A stretch of 64,000 nt of DNA from Alicyclobacillus acidiphilus NBRC 100859 (GCF_001544355.1 NZ_BCQI01000008.1:37705-101704), one strand, 5' to 3'. Positions 36,754-47,191 are shown, numbered from the stretch's first letter. A program made the numbers and translations. The notes: generated by a model not told the origin, from the letters alone.

Positions 36754-38202
36754 ATGACTAGACATCGGTTTCGCAGGAAAGCCATCACCGTTTTCGCAGC
36801 AACCCTATTCGGATCGTCAATAGCCAACGCCAACGCGGACATTCGACCCGTGGCAGCCGCAGTGAGCGGCCCTGTCACAGCCAAATCAATCGTCTGCAAC
36901 GGCCGCAACGCGAACGTGTACGGCATCGCCGTCAATGGGACGACGTACATGCCAGTCTACTACGTCATGTCCGCTTTAACCTCGTTGGGCTATCAAAATT
37001 CCTGGAACGGATCGACCTGGAGCTTCACTGTCAACTCGACGGACGCCATCAATTGGAGCAACCTGTCGATTGGCACCGGAAACGCGACCCTTCAACTGAA
37101 CAACGTCACCGTCCACAAAGTACAAGCGGTCGTTCACACAGATCCGAACAGCGGCAAGTTGACCACGTACATGCCCGTTTGGTACGTCATGCAAATGCTC
37201 GCGCGCGCGAACATCGCCAGTTCGTGGAACGGAACTACGTGGACCATCACGCCAGATGGGCAGCTTCCGCAACCCACAGATGGTCCGCTCTGGAACGTCG
37301 CGTTTGTCACGAACGCCTCTTCGCTTACCGATGTCGAGACCAACCGACACAACGTCAACGTGATCATGCCGGACGCGTACGACATCGAATCGAACGATCA
37401 GCTCTCCGCCAACCAAGGCGCAGCGGCAACAAGCTACGCCCACCAACACGGCATGTTGTCGATTGGCCGAGTCGACCTCTTCGACAAAACCGAAGAGGCC
37501 TCCATCTTTGGCAGCGAATCGTCCACCAGCGCGTTGGCGAACGAGATTGCCTCTTCCATTATCGGAGCCGGATACGACGGTGTGAATCTCGACATCGAAT
37601 TTCTCCCAACGGCCGATCGCGGCGCGTTTCTCTCATTCCTCGAACAATTGCACGTTGCGTTGACAGCCAAGAACAAGTGGCTCACGGTCGACGTACCCGC
37701 CATCACGAACCCCACCCAGGACACCTGGGACGCAGGTTACGACGTCGCGTCCATCGGCGAGATCGCGGACAAAGTCATCTGCATGGCCTACGATTACAGT
37801 TATCCGACCAGCCCGGCTGGCCCAATCGCGCCGTTGTCGTGGGTCAACGCCGCCATTTCCTACGACGTCTCGCAGATTCCCGCCAATAAAGTGATCCTTG
37901 GCATCGATACTTACGCGTACGACTGGAGCACCGGTTCCAGCACCGCGACATCGTACGGCCTTGACCACGCTGACAGTCTGGCCTCGCAGCCTGGCACGGT
38001 CACCACGTATGACGCCGCCGATGCCGCACCGGAATTGACCTACGTCCAGGACGGCGTCAAACACACCGTGTACTACGAAAACGCGGCCAGTCTGTCCGCC
38101 CGCGTCGCGATTGCCACCACCTTCAAGCTCGGCGGCATCTCCGATTGGCGTGCAGGACTTGAAGACAGCGCGACTGCGCAAGTGTTGGACAGCTTCGGCT
38201 GA
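36754..38202 (+). CDS. Secreted GH18 glycosidase with two stalk-type N-terminal modules
   Basis: The 482-residue exported protein has a signal peptide (RRKAITVFAATLFGSSIANANA), then two copies of a short module with YMPVYYVM/YMPVWYVMQML and SWNGSTWSF/SWNGTTWTI (about 48-165), as in copper-amine-oxidase-N-like stalk domains. The GH18 barrel follows; its active-site strand is GYDGVNLDIEFL, with the DxxDxDxE-type acid present. MAYDYSY is the typical late strand. Relatives include YaaH/SleL-like spore-cortex enzymes and chitinases; peptidoglycan is the likely substrate, not proven. It is monocistronic. Confidence 0.86.
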   Translation: MTRHRFRRKAITVFAATLFGSSIANANADIRPVAAAVSGPVTAKSIVCNGRNANVYGIAVNGTTYMPVYYVMSALTSLGYQNSWNGSTWSFTVNSTDAINWSNLSIGTGNATLQLNNVTVHKVQAVVHTDPNSGKLTTYMPVWYVMQMLARANIASSWNGTTWTITPDGQLPQPTDGPLWNVAFVTNASSLTDVETNRHNVNVIMPDAYDIESNDQLSANQGAAATSYAHQHGMLSIGRVDLFDKTEEASIFGSESSTSALANEIASSIIGAGYDGVNLDIEFLPTADRGAFLSFLEQLHVALTAKNKWLTVDVPAITNPTQDTWDAGYDVASIGEIADKVICMAYDYSYPTSPAGPIAPLSWVNAAISYDVSQIPANKVILGIDTYAYDWSTGSSTATSYGLDHADSLASQPGTVTTYDAADAAPELTYVQDGVKHTVYYENAASLSARVAIATTFKLGGISDWRAGLEDSATAQVLDSFG

Positions 38203-38220
38203 AGAGGCCCGTCCACGCAA

Positions 38221-38268
38221 AAAAAGCTGTCCCCATATCCAGCCCATGCAGCTGGATATGGGGACAGC
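38221..38268 (-). terminator. Strong terminator of odhAB
   Basis: An 18-base perfect stem GCTGTCCCCATATCCAGC with its complement and a seven-base loop (CCATGCA), followed on the minus strand by a T run. It lies 65 bases beyond the odhB stop. With no T run on the plus side it serves the GH18 transcript less well. Confidence 0.9.
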
Positions 38269-38332
38269 ACCTATTGTTCTATTGTTCGCGCATCCTCATC
38301 TGTTGCGCTTACCTCCACTGCCGTACGGCAAA

Positions 38333-39604
38333 TCAGCCTTCAATCAACAGCGACTCCGGATCTTCAATCATCTGCTTGACGGCGACCAGGAAGCGAACCG
38401 CTTCGCTGCCATCGACGATGCGATGATCGTAGGAGAGCGCGATATACATCATTGGGCGAATCTCCACTTGTCCGTTGACGGCGACAGGGCGGTTGACGAT
38501 GCCATGCATGCCAAGAATGCCGACCTGCGGCGCGTTGAGAATCGGCGTGGAAAAGAGCGAACCGAACGTGCCGCCGTTCGTGATCGTGAACGTACCGCCT
38601 TGCAAATCCTCGATGCCCAGCTTGTTTTCACGAGCCCGTGCCGCGAGCGAAGCGATTTCCCGCTCAATGCCCGCGAACGACAGACGATCCGCGTCCCGCA
38701 CCACCGGCACAACGAGTCCACCCTCGGTTGCCACCGCGATCCCGATGTCGTAGTGATGCTTGATGATCATGTCGTCGCCCTGAATCTCCGCGTTCAGCCG
38801 CGGGAATTGCTTCAACGCGCCAACCACAGCCTTGGTGAAGAACGACATGAACCCAAGACCCACACCGTGCTTCTCCTTGAAGTTGTCCTTGCGGCGCTTG
38901 CGAACGTCCATGACGGCGCTCATGTCGACTTCGTTGAAGGTCGTCAACATCGCGGCGGTGTGCTGTGCTTCGACCAGACGCTTCGCGATGGTGATGCGGC
39001 GGCGAGACATGCGTACGCGCTCTTCGTCGGGCCTCGACGCATTCGCATCAGGTGCGGCGGCTGCCGAACCACTCGCGGTCGATCCACCCGCCGGCGCAGC
39101 CGGAGTCCGGGCGGCCAAATGCGCCAACTCGACGCGTCCGCTCTGCACTTGACTGAGATCGACACCTTGTTCGAGCGCAGCGCGGCGAACCGATGGGGTT
39201 GCCCGAACGCCAAGCGGCGCCGGAGTGGCAGGCGCCACGCTCGCCGCAGGTGCAGGTTGCGCCGCCGGAACGGTTCCCGCGGCGGCAGGTTGTTGAGTTG
39301 CGCCCGCGTCTGCCGTTACGCCGCTCGGGGCAGCTGCGGTTCCGGCCGCGGCAGGTGCGGCCGCCGTCGCGCCCACATCAATCACCGCGATAACGTCGCC
39401 AATTCCGACTGTTTCCCCAGCCTGCTTGACAATCGACGCGAGGACACCCGCTTCCTCAGCGATAACCTCCACGTTCACCTTATCGGTTTCGAGTTCCGCA
39501 ATCGCTTCGCCCGATTCAACCGCTTCGCCTTCCGACTTCAACCATTGACCGATTGTCGCTTCGACAATCGACTCGCCTAGCGTCGGTACTTTCACCTCTG
39601 CCAC
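38333..39604 (-). CDS. odhB: 2-oxoglutarate dehydrogenase E2 (dihydrolipoyl succinyltransferase)
   Basis: The 423-residue subunit has a lipoyl domain ([13 protein letters not shown] with the lipoylated Lys in [11 protein letters not shown]), an Ala/Pro-rich hinge, the E1/E3-binding domain ([20 protein letters not shown]) and the catalytic domain ending in [15 protein letters not shown]. It transfers succinyl groups to CoA. GTG at 39604 is chosen because GGGGAGG is eight bases upstream. odhA precedes it by 117 bases; E3 is not in the window and is probably shared with pyruvate dehydrogenase. Confidence 0.95.
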   Translation of the reverse strand: MAEVKVPTLGESIVEATIGQWLKSEGEAVESGEAIAELETDKVNVEVIAEEAGVLASIVKQAGETVGIGDVIAVIDVGATAAAPAAAGTAAAPSGVTADAGATQQPAAAGTVPAAQPAPAASVAPATPAPLGVRATPSVRRAALEQGVDLSQVQSGRVELAHLAARTPAAPAGGSTASGSAAAAPDANASRPDEERVRMSRRRITIAKRLVEAQHTAAMLTTFNEVDMSAVMDVRKRRKDNFKEKHGVGLGFMSFFTKAVVGALKQFPRLNAEIQGDDMIIKHHYDIGIAVATEGGLVVPVVRDADRLSFAGIEREIASLAARARENKLGIEDLQGGTFTITNGGTFGSLFSTPILNAPQVGILGMHGIVNRPVAVNGQVEIRPMMYIALSYDHRIVDGSEAVRFLVAVKQMIEDPESLLIEG

Positions 39605-39721
39605 GTTAGGTTCCTCCCCTTCGCTTTTCAAGCTTATCCGACAAGTATCGCCGTCAGAACTACGATTGACATCATCATTTGAATTTCACGCGTTTCACGC
39701 GCCGCCGCAAGCCGGCAACGG

Positions 39722-42517
39722 TCAGTCCTTCGCCAACGCGGCGGCGAGAATCTCCGCCTGCACGCGGTTGTGGACATCCGGCGATCCCTCCGCGACGAAT
39801 GCCTGTTCCGGGCGGCCGACGTAACGCAGCGTCACCCGCTCTGGCAGAATCGCCGTGATTCGCGGCGCCGCGTAGGACCACGCACCCGCGTTTTGCGGCT
39901 CTTCTTGGAGCCACACAATCTCTTGCAAATTCTCGTAGTGAGCGAAAATCTCCTGCAGACGTTCGCCGGGGAACGGATACAGCTGCTCCAACCGGGCCGT
40001 CGCCACAGTCGGATCCAAGCCGCCGCGCTTGTCGATCTCGGCGGCGAGATCGACACCGACTTTGCCGCTCGACAGAATCAGTCGCGTGACTTTCTTCGCC
40101 GTCCTGCGGGAATCGTCGTGCAAGACCGTTTGGAACTGGCCGTTCGCGAGATCGACGCCCTTGGACGAGGCGTACGGGTTTCTCAACAGACTCTTCGGTG
40201 TCATGACGACGAGCGGGCGGGCATTGGAACCAAGCCGAGCCGCCTGCAAACGCAGCAAGTGGTAATACTGGGCCGCCGTCGTGACATTCGTCACGAACAT
40301 GTTGTTACGGGCGGCCAATTGCAAGAAGCGTTCCACGCGTCCGCTCGAGTGTTCGGACGCCTGGCCCTCGAAGCCGTGCGGCAACAGGAGGACGAGTCCC
40401 GAAGATTCACCCCACTTGGCGCGGCCCGCAGCGAGAAACTGATCGATCATGGGCTGCGCCACATTGACGAAGTCGCCGAATTGCGCTTCCCAGAGCACGA
40501 GGGTCTCCGGGGCAAACACGTTGTACCCGTACTCAAAGCCGATAACCGACGTTTCCGACAGCGGACTGTTGTACACGACGAAGCTCGCCTTCGCACCGGG
40601 CAGATGCTGCAACGGCGTATACTTGTGGCCGTCGTTGACATCGTGGAGCACGAGGTGGCGTTGGCCAAACGTACCGCGTTCCGAGTCTTGACCAGTCAAA
40701 CGAATCGGTGTGCCCTCGCGCAGGATCGTCGCAAACGCGAGCGTCTCCGCGTGCGCCCAGTCGATATCTCCGTCGTCGATCGCGTTGGCGCGCCGATCCA
40801 GAATTCTGCGCAGCTTTGGATACGTGTGAAAATCGGTCGGCGTCTCCAACAAGGCCCGATTCACATCTCGCAAGGTGTCGATAGAGACGTTGTCGACCGC
40901 CGCGGACGGCGCTTCAAAATCGTCGACCTTTGGCTCATCGTGCAAATTCGGATACTTGCGGTACGCTTCCATCAAGGCGGCGTTGATCGATTCGTCCAAC
41001 TGCTCGATGGCGGCCGCATCCATCACGCCGCGAGCTTGCAGGACACCCGCGTACAGTTCCTTCACGGTCGGATGCGTGGCGACCTTCGCGTAGAGAACCG
41101 GCTGAGTCATGCTCGGATCGTCCGATTCGTTGTGGCCCCAGCGGCGATAGCCGATGAGATCTATCATGAAATCCTTATGAAACGCCTCGCGATAAGCGAA
41201 TGCCAATCGAATCGCGCCAATGCAGGCCTCGGGGTTGTCCGCTGACACGTGAACGATGGGCATGTCAAAGCCCTTGGCGAGGTCGCTCGCGTACCGCGTC
41301 GATCTTCCCTGATCCGGATCGGCCGTAAAACCGACGTGGTTATTCGCGATGATATGAACCGTTCCGCCCGTGTAGTAGCCGGGAATTTGACTCAGGTTCA
41401 TCGTCTCGGACACCACGCCCTCGCCGGGGAACGCCGCATCGCCATGAACCAGGATGGGCAGCGCGCGCTCGACATCCTGGATGGGCAGACCTGCGTGCGT
41501 ACGGTCTTCCTGAGCCGCGCGAGCCATGCCTTCAATCACCGGATCCACCACTTCCAGGTGGCTTGGGTTGTTCGCGAGCACGTAGCGAACGGTCTTGCCG
41601 TTCTCCGCGACAAACTCCCGCTGCCAACCTTGGTGATACTTCACGTCGCCGCCCCAGCCCCGCATGTAGGCGGCGAATTCGTCGTCGTTCGCCAGTTCGT
41701 TGCCGCTGTGGAACTCCGAAAAAATCCGTTCATACGGCTTTTTCATCACATGTGCCAACACATTTAAGCGTCCGCGGTGCGCCATGCCGATGACGACCGT
41801 CGAAAATCCCGCCTTCACCGCGTCCGACGCCAGCGTGTCCACCATCGGCACGAGCACGTCCAAGCCTTCCACCGAGAACCGCTTCTGACCTGCAAAACGG
41901 CGGTGCAGGAATTTTTCAAAGAGTTCGGTTTCCGCCAACATGCGGTATAAGTACTTCGCTTCCTCGCTGGAAAGCGGCTTCTGCCAATCCCCATGTTCGA
42001 TTTGATCCTGCAGCCAATCGCGTTCACGCTGCTGCGACAAATGGGTGAATTCATAGCCGTAAGCGCCACAGTACTTTGCCCGAAGCCTCTCAACGGCCGC
42101 TTTCGCCGTGCCGGAGCCGCCGTCGACCACCGAGGCGGGAACCCGCTCGAGATCAGCCTCCGTCAAAGCTCGCGCCGCAGCCTCGATCTCTTCCGAACCT
42201 GCAGGCGGATACATCGGATCCGTCGCTGCGGCCAAGTGTCCGAACTCCCGAATTTTACGGGCGTAGTCGTTGACACGTACGACGATCTCTGGGGATACAA
42301 ATGACCCACCCGATGCCGTGTGGGTCGTATGTTGTTCTATGGAAACGGGGGCGGCGAGGTTCGGATCTCCATACTTTTCGAACATCTCGCGCGTCTCGAC
42401 GCTAACCGACCCTGGATTGTCCTTGTACGTGTCGTAGAGTTCCAACAAATACCCAAAATTCGGACCAAAAAAGCGCTGCCAAAACGATGCGTTTGATGCT
42501 GGATGTTCGCTCTCCAT
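39722..42517 (-). CDS. odhA: 2-oxoglutarate dehydrogenase E1
   Basis: The 931-residue thiamine-diphosphate enzyme has the N-terminal FWQRFFGPNFGYLLELYDTYKDNP motif by which E1o docks to the E2 core, the FSVEGLDVLVP and GMAHRGRLNVLAHV segments, the ThDP motif HGDAAFPGEG...NN, and the pyrimidine-binding domain. It decarboxylates 2-oxoglutarate in the TCA cycle. The ATG at 42517 has GAAGAGGGG upstream; the open frame runs 40 codons further. The divergent glycosyltransferase gene starts 132 bases away. Confidence 0.95.
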   Translation of the reverse strand: MESEHPASNASFWQRFFGPNFGYLLELYDTYKDNPGSVSVETREMFEKYGDPNLAAPVSIEQHTTHTASGGSFVSPEIVVRVNDYARKIREFGHLAAATDPMYPPAGSEEIEAAARALTEADLERVPASVVDGGSGTAKAAVERLRAKYCGAYGYEFTHLSQQRERDWLQDQIEHGDWQKPLSSEEAKYLYRMLAETELFEKFLHRRFAGQKRFSVEGLDVLVPMVDTLASDAVKAGFSTVVIGMAHRGRLNVLAHVMKKPYERIFSEFHSGNELANDDEFAAYMRGWGGDVKYHQGWQREFVAENGKTVRYVLANNPSHLEVVDPVIEGMARAAQEDRTHAGLPIQDVERALPILVHGDAAFPGEGVVSETMNLSQIPGYYTGGTVHIIANNHVGFTADPDQGRSTRYASDLAKGFDMPIVHVSADNPEACIGAIRLAFAYREAFHKDFMIDLIGYRRWGHNESDDPSMTQPVLYAKVATHPTVKELYAGVLQARGVMDAAAIEQLDESINAALMEAYRKYPNLHDEPKVDDFEAPSAAVDNVSIDTLRDVNRALLETPTDFHTYPKLRRILDRRANAIDDGDIDWAHAETLAFATILREGTPIRLTGQDSERGTFGQRHLVLHDVNDGHKYTPLQHLPGAKASFVVYNSPLSETSVIGFEYGYNVFAPETLVLWEAQFGDFVNVAQPMIDQFLAAGRAKWGESSGLVLLLPHGFEGQASEHSSGRVERFLQLAARNNMFVTNVTTAAQYYHLLRLQAARLGSNARPLVVMTPKSLLRNPYASSKGVDLANGQFQTVLHDDSRRTAKKVTRLILSSGKVGVDLAAEIDKRGGLDPTVATARLEQLYPFPGERLQEIFAHYENLQEIVWLQEEPQNAGAWSYAAPRITAILPERVTLRYVGRPEQAFVAEGSPDVHNRVQAEILAAALAKD

Positions 42518-42648
42518 CGTAACCCCTCTTCCGTATCCCTGGGCGTACCAACAGATACAATACTCCTTTTTCGGGAAGATTGCATGGACAAAATGATGAA
42601 TTCTCGCAAAACGGAAATATGGGATAACAAAACCCAATTCCGATCACT

Positions 42649-43911
42649 ATGTATACCACACTCGGAATTCACACGCAAAATACGGGGAATGATTCGGTTT
42701 TGGAACGCATCAAACAGGTTGGTATCGCATTCACCTTGCATTGGGCCGTCTTGCTGGTCGGAATCTGCTCGCCCTTGCGCAATTCCGTCAGCCGGTTGAC
42801 GCTGACGCGCTCCATCGCGGATTCGCTGATTCAGTGGGACGCCCAGTGGTTCGTCAATATCGCGAAGTACGGATACGTGTTTCCGCTGTCCGCCCAACTT
42901 CCTTTCATGGCGACCGGCAATACCGTCCCTTTCTCGCCGCCGTACAAAGCCGCGGCGTTCTTTCCGGAACTCCCGCTGCTCATTCACGTGCTCGGCGCAA
43001 GCGCGACCGTCGTCCTCATCAACGCGCTGTTCGCGCTTTGTCTGTGGCTGATGTACGTGCTCATCAGCGGCGAACGAAGCGATCTCGCCTTCGCCTCCAT
43101 CATGCTGTTCGCCGTCAATCCATGCTCCATCTTTTTCAGCGCCCTCTACACGGAGACGTTGACGCTGCTCGGCGTTCTGCTGATCTGTTTCGGCCTCCGC
43201 CGTCCCGATTCATCGCGCTGCTTCGCGCTCAGCTGCGTCGGCGCCCTCGTCGCCGCCGGGGTTCACGATCTCGGCGTGTTCTCCGCCGTCTTCGCCATCC
43301 GCTTCATCCGGCTCCGCATGCCCATGCGGGCCCTTTGCTTTCTCGTTTGTGCAGCCTTGCCGCCGGCGGCCTACGAATGGTATTTGTTCAATCACTTTCA
43401 CACGCCGCTCGCGTTGATTGCCGCCGAAGGCAGTTGGAATCGCTCCTGGCGCCCACCCTTCGTCAATCTCGTCCATACCATCGCCCATGGCGCTTTGTCG
43501 CTGAACACGATCTTCATCCTCGGCATGGTGGTCCTCGCCCTTTGGCAAATCGGCCGATCGTCCCACCGCGATCGCGCATGGCGGCTTGACTCCGAGCAGC
43601 AGCAGCCGATTGTCTTCAGTCTCGAAACAGCCTGTTGGACCGCGTGCATCCTGCTCTTGGGACTGTGCGCGTACATACCAAAGCATCCGTTGATGAGCGT
43701 CCTAAGGTTCTTCTGCGTCCTCTGGCCCGTCTACATCCCTGCCTGTACCCGCGCGGGTACGCGCGAGAACCGCTGCGGACAAGAATACGATCCCGCCACC
43801 AGCGGCAGGCCCGAACAATTTGCCCCGTTCGTCTATATCGTCGGCGGGTCATTTTGCGCCTACGCGGCCATCGGTTCGTCTTTGTTCAGTCACGGTTGGT
43901 TCTTTCAGTAA
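42649..43911 (+). CDS. PIG-V-like membrane mannosyltransferase
   Basis: The 420-residue polytopic protein (about nine to ten helices) has the luminal-type loop QWDAQWFVNIAKYGY followed by AAFFPELPLL and FFSALYTETLTLLG, the pattern of PIG-V/GT-C glycosyltransferases, which use polyprenyl-phosphate sugars at the outer membrane face. The acceptor is unknown; in bacteria these often modify secreted proteins or lipids. Start uncertain: ATG at 42649 is used. It ends 16 bases before the MoxR open frame and may share its transcript. Confidence 0.72.
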   Translation: MYTTLGIHTQNTGNDSVLERIKQVGIAFTLHWAVLLVGICSPLRNSVSRLTLTRSIADSLIQWDAQWFVNIAKYGYVFPLSAQLPFMATGNTVPFSPPYKAAAFFPELPLLIHVLGASATVVLINALFALCLWLMYVLISGERSDLAFASIMLFAVNPCSIFFSALYTETLTLLGVLLICFGLRRPDSSRCFALSCVGALVAAGVHDLGVFSAVFAIRFIRLRMPMRALCFLVCAALPPAAYEWYLFNHFHTPLALIAAEGSWNRSWRPPFVNLVHTIAHGALSLNTIFILGMVVLALWQIGRSSHRDRAWRLDSEQQQPIVFSLETACWTACILLLGLCAYIPKHPLMSVLRFFCVLWPVYIPACTRAGTRENRCGQEYDPATSGRPEQFAPFVYIVGGSFCAYAAIGSSLFSHGWFFQ

Positions 43912-43956
43912 GATTTTGGTGGTACAATGGCAATTGACAATCTTGCGGAGAAAGAA

Positions 43957-44919
43957 GTGAACGAGGGAATGGAGACAAAATCCCTTCAGTCAGCGATGCC
44001 AGCCGTTATTGATGCGCTCGCTGAAAAAGTGGTAGGGCAAAGAGACACGATCGAGCTGCTCGTCGCCGCCTGCTTGGCGAGAGGGCACGTCCTGTTGGAA
44101 GACGTCCCGGGGACTGGCAAGACTCGTTTGGCTTCCTCGTTCGGCCGCGTCCTCGGACTCGATTATCGACGGATTCAAGGCACACCGGACTTATTGCCGT
44201 CCGACGTCGTCGGCACCACCATTTTTCACCCGCAGGAGGGAGAATTCCGCTTTCACCCTGGGCCGATTTTCACCAACGTCTTGTTGATGGACGAGATCAA
44301 CCGCGCGACGCCGCGCACGCAAGCCGCGCTCCTCGAGGCCATGGCCGAAGGCCAAGTCTCGGCGGACGGCACCACGTCGCCGCTGCCCCTGCCATTCTTC
44401 GTGATTGCCACCGCCAACCCCATCGAATCGCAAGGTGTCTTTCCGCTCCCCGAGGCACAGTTGGATCGGTTCCTCGTCCAACTCAAGTTGGGCTACGTTT
44501 CCATTGACGAGGAAATGGACATGGTTCGCCGCGTCGTCTTCCGCGACGATGCCCCAGTCCAGCCTGTTCTCACCGGCAGCGACGTCCTCGCGGCGCAGGC
44601 GGAAGTTCGCGCGACGCACGTGAGCGACGATGTCCTGCGCTATCTCGTCGATCTCTGCCGCGCCACGAGATCGCACGATCAAGTGGCGCTTGGCGCCAGT
44701 CCCCGATCCGTCGTTCTTCTCACGCAGTACGCGCAAGCGCTTGCTTACATCGCGGGCCGCGACTTCGTGACGCCCGACGACGTCAAACGCGGGTTTGCGC
44801 CTGTGATGACGCACCGGCTCCAGTTGAACGTCGACTGGATGGACGCGGAGGCGGGTGCGCGCATCGTCAACGAGCTGCTTGAAGCTGTTCCGGTTCCGCA
44901 CGAGCGGGAAGAGGGTTGA
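43957..44919 (+). CDS. MoxR-family AAA+ ATPase
   Basis: The product (320 residues from the GTG at 43957, which has GGAG six bases upstream; an ATG at 43927 is the alternative) has KVVGQRDTIELLVAACLARGHVLLEDVPGTGKT (Walker A), VLLMDEINRATPRTQAALLEAM (Walker B) and the sensor 1 region ATANPIESQG. MoxR ATPases act as chaperones for the maturation of membrane or secreted complexes. It forms a tight operon with DUF58 and DUF4129 genes, a common set in Bacillales. Confidence 0.92.
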   Translation: MNEGMETKSLQSAMPAVIDALAEKVVGQRDTIELLVAACLARGHVLLEDVPGTGKTRLASSFGRVLGLDYRRIQGTPDLLPSDVVGTTIFHPQEGEFRFHPGPIFTNVLLMDEINRATPRTQAALLEAMAEGQVSADGTTSPLPLPFFVIATANPIESQGVFPLPEAQLDRFLVQLKLGYVSIDEEMDMVRRVVFRDDAPVQPVLTGSDVLAAQAEVRATHVSDDVLRYLVDLCRATRSHDQVALGASPRSVVLLTQYAQALAYIAGRDFVTPDDVKRGFAPVMTHRLQLNVDWMDAEAGARIVNELLEAVPVPHEREEG

Positions 44920-44922
44920 CAC

Positions 44923-45969
44923 ATGCTGGACATCCTGTGGGTCGCGATCGGATTTGTGGCCGTGCTGTGGATTTGGCCAACCGCGTGGAAGAGCGGGGTA
45001 GACGGCAAAGTGGATTGCGTGATTGAGTTCCCGAGACACGAATGCGATATCGGGGAAGGTGTGCCATTCACGGTGACACTTATCAATCGGTCGCATTTCC
45101 CAATCCCGTTTGCCGAGATCGAAATCGATCTGCCGAAGGAACTGTCGTTTCATCCGCAAGAAGAGCGCAGCAGGCGAGCGTTCGCCACCTACGTGCTGAT
45201 GCGCCGACGTGTCCGCGTCGAATTTACGTTGTACGGGTTCCGGCGCGGACCAACAGCCGTGCGGGACGTGTCGATCCGGCTGCACGAGGGATTCGGCATC
45301 AACAGGTTGTACTTGAGCGGACAAGCTTCGTCCACCGTCGCCGTCCGGCCGCGACCAGCGCAGTTCACCCGCTATCGGCTGCCTGTTTCCATGCAGGGCG
45401 ACATGCCGATGGAGCACGTTGTCTTTCCGGACGAAACGCTGCTCAAGGGCGTGCGGCCCTATCAATTTGGCGATCCGGCTCGGCACATTCACTGGCGGGC
45501 CAGCGCACGCCTGGGACAAATCGTCTCCAAACAGTTCTTCTCGTCCACGGAGCCGCGCGCTTTGCTGATTCTCAACGCGCAATTCACCGATCCGTATTGG
45601 ATGAAGACCGGATCGCCCGCATTCGATGGCCTCTGCGAGAAAGTGCTTGGCGCAGCCATCGAACTGGAGAAACGAGGAACCCAAGTGTGGTTCGCGACGA
45701 ACGCGGCGTGCGGCGGCAAACAGCGCATCGTGTTCAGCCAGCTTACCGCTTCGCGGATCGCGTCGCTGCTCGGCCATGCGCACGCGATCGCGACGTCGCC
45801 GCTGGACTCGGTTCTCGACGCGCTCCTCCATCCCGCGAAGGCGCGCATGCCGCTCGTGTTCCTGTTCAGCCAGTACGAAACCGAGGAGCAATCGGGTCGG
45901 CTCCAAATGCTGCGCAAACGCGGTACGAGCGTGGAAGCCATTCGAGTTGGAGGTGCGGCGAATGAGTGA
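44923..45969 (+). CDS. DUF58 domain protein
   Basis: This 348-residue protein starts three bases after the MoxR stop and has one N-terminal hydrophobic segment (LDILWVAIGFVAVLWIW). The DUF58 core motif is seen in LKGVRPYQFGDPARHIHWRASARLGQIVSKQF (about 168-200). A von Willebrand A-like region follows. DUF58 proteins are thought to be partners or clients of MoxR. Its stop overlaps the next start (ATGAGTGA). Confidence 0.9.
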   Translation: MLDILWVAIGFVAVLWIWPTAWKSGVDGKVDCVIEFPRHECDIGEGVPFTVTLINRSHFPIPFAEIEIDLPKELSFHPQEERSRRAFATYVLMRRRVRVEFTLYGFRRGPTAVRDVSIRLHEGFGINRLYLSGQASSTVAVRPRPAQFTRYRLPVSMQGDMPMEHVVFPDETLLKGVRPYQFGDPARHIHWRASARLGQIVSKQFFSSTEPRALLILNAQFTDPYWMKTGSPAFDGLCEKVLGAAIELEKRGTQVWFATNAACGGKQRIVFSQLTASRIASLLGHAHAIATSPLDSVLDALLHPAKARMPLVFLFSQYETEEQSGRLQMLRKRGTSVEAIRVGGAANE

Positions 45970-47191
45970 CAGAGAAGAGCGCGTCGTGGATACATCGAAG
46001 GGCACCGACCTGCCGTGGACCAATGTCCCCGCCCGGATGCAGGGCTTGGTCGGCCTCATTGACGGCCTGGCAGGAAGTTTTGTCGCCACGGCATTTGGCT
46101 GGAACTATGCACAGTGGTCCATGCACGTGGTTTTGACATGCCTGTCGACGATCGCCGCCGGCATCGTCACGGCGCTCTTGCTCGGACGAACGACGTGGCG
46201 CGCGGCGTTCCTGGGAGGTGTCCTGTCGGGACTCGTGATCGATCTCGGCGCGGGGCTGGCCTTGGACCCGTGGCCGACCCTGATGGTGACGACCGCCTTC
46301 GGCGTGCTTATCGCAAGCGCCTTGGCCCTGCCGTACTCGTTCCGCGGCGACGTCACGGACGCCTGTGTCGTCAACTTGCGCTATCTCACCATCATCTCCG
46401 TCGCAGGCATCGTGCTGTATGTCCTCGTCACCGATTCCGAGCCAAAGGGCCGCAACGACGGCAGCGTCCTCTATGTACTCGTCTGTTCCTTCGGCGCGAT
46501 GCTTGCGCAGACGTGGTTCACGCGCTACGCGCAGGCCCGGGCCACTCACCTGTCAAACCACGCCTTGCGTTACGGCCTGTCCGGCCTTCTCGCCTTAGGG
46601 GAATGGTTTCGGACACTGGGTCCGCTGCTCAAGAACTTCGTGCGATCCCTGTTGATTCTCGCGGTACTGCTTTTCATCAGCCCTTGGCTCGTTCAAGCCC
46701 TGAGCCACCTCAAGCGGCATCCGCGTTCACAACAGGTGCAGCAACTCGGAAAGGGCAATTTGAAGCCGTCGCAGTGGCTCAATGCACAACCCCACTCCGC
46801 GTCTCACATGTTCACGTGGGCGATTCCGCTCGCCATCGCCTGCGCGCTGTTCGCGATTCTACTCGTGGTCATTCTCCGCAAACAAACGCCGGCATCTCAG
46901 GCTGATTCCACTGCGGCGGACGGCGTCGGCGGCGTTCGCGTGACGCGAGACGCGCGCATCGCGCCGTTTCGTCTGATGCACACGGACGATCCAGTCCGCC
47001 AAGCGTACCAAAAGCGCCTGCTGCATTGGCACCGCAACGGAGCCACCATCGGCAGATCCGAATCACCTCGCGAATTTTTGCATCGAGTCCCCCAAACGGC
47101 AGAGCATACAGGGGACCTCGACGACGTCAGGCTGACCGAAGCCTATGAACGTGCTCGCTACGGAGACGAGCGAGGCAATCAGGAGCCATAA
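45962..47191 (+). CDS. Polytopic membrane protein with DUF4129 C-terminus
   Basis: The 409-residue protein overlaps the DUF58 gene by eight bases. About six membrane helices (35-250) are followed by a seventh (AIPLAIACALFAILLVVIL) and a cytoplasmic DUF4129 segment (DPVRQAYQKRLLHWHRNGATIGRSESPREFLHRV...YERARYGD). In related operons this gene also carries a transglutaminase domain between the helices; here that domain is absent. Its stop lies 13 bases inside the convergent manA gene. Role unknown, probably envelope-related. Confidence 0.82.
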   Translation: MSDREERVVDTSKGTDLPWTNVPARMQGLVGLIDGLAGSFVATAFGWNYAQWSMHVVLTCLSTIAAGIVTALLLGRTTWRAAFLGGVLSGLVIDLGAGLALDPWPTLMVTTAFGVLIASALALPYSFRGDVTDACVVNLRYLTIISVAGIVLYVLVTDSEPKGRNDGSVLYVLVCSFGAMLAQTWFTRYAQARATHLSNHALRYGLSGLLALGEWFRTLGPLLKNFVRSLLILAVLLFISPWLVQALSHLKRHPRSQQVQQLGKGNLKPSQWLNAQPHSASHMFTWAIPLAIACALFAILLVVILRKQTPASQADSTAADGVGGVRVTRDARIAPFRLMHTDDPVRQAYQKRLLHWHRNGATIGRSESPREFLHRVPQTAEHTGDLDDVRLTEAYERARYGDERGNQEP

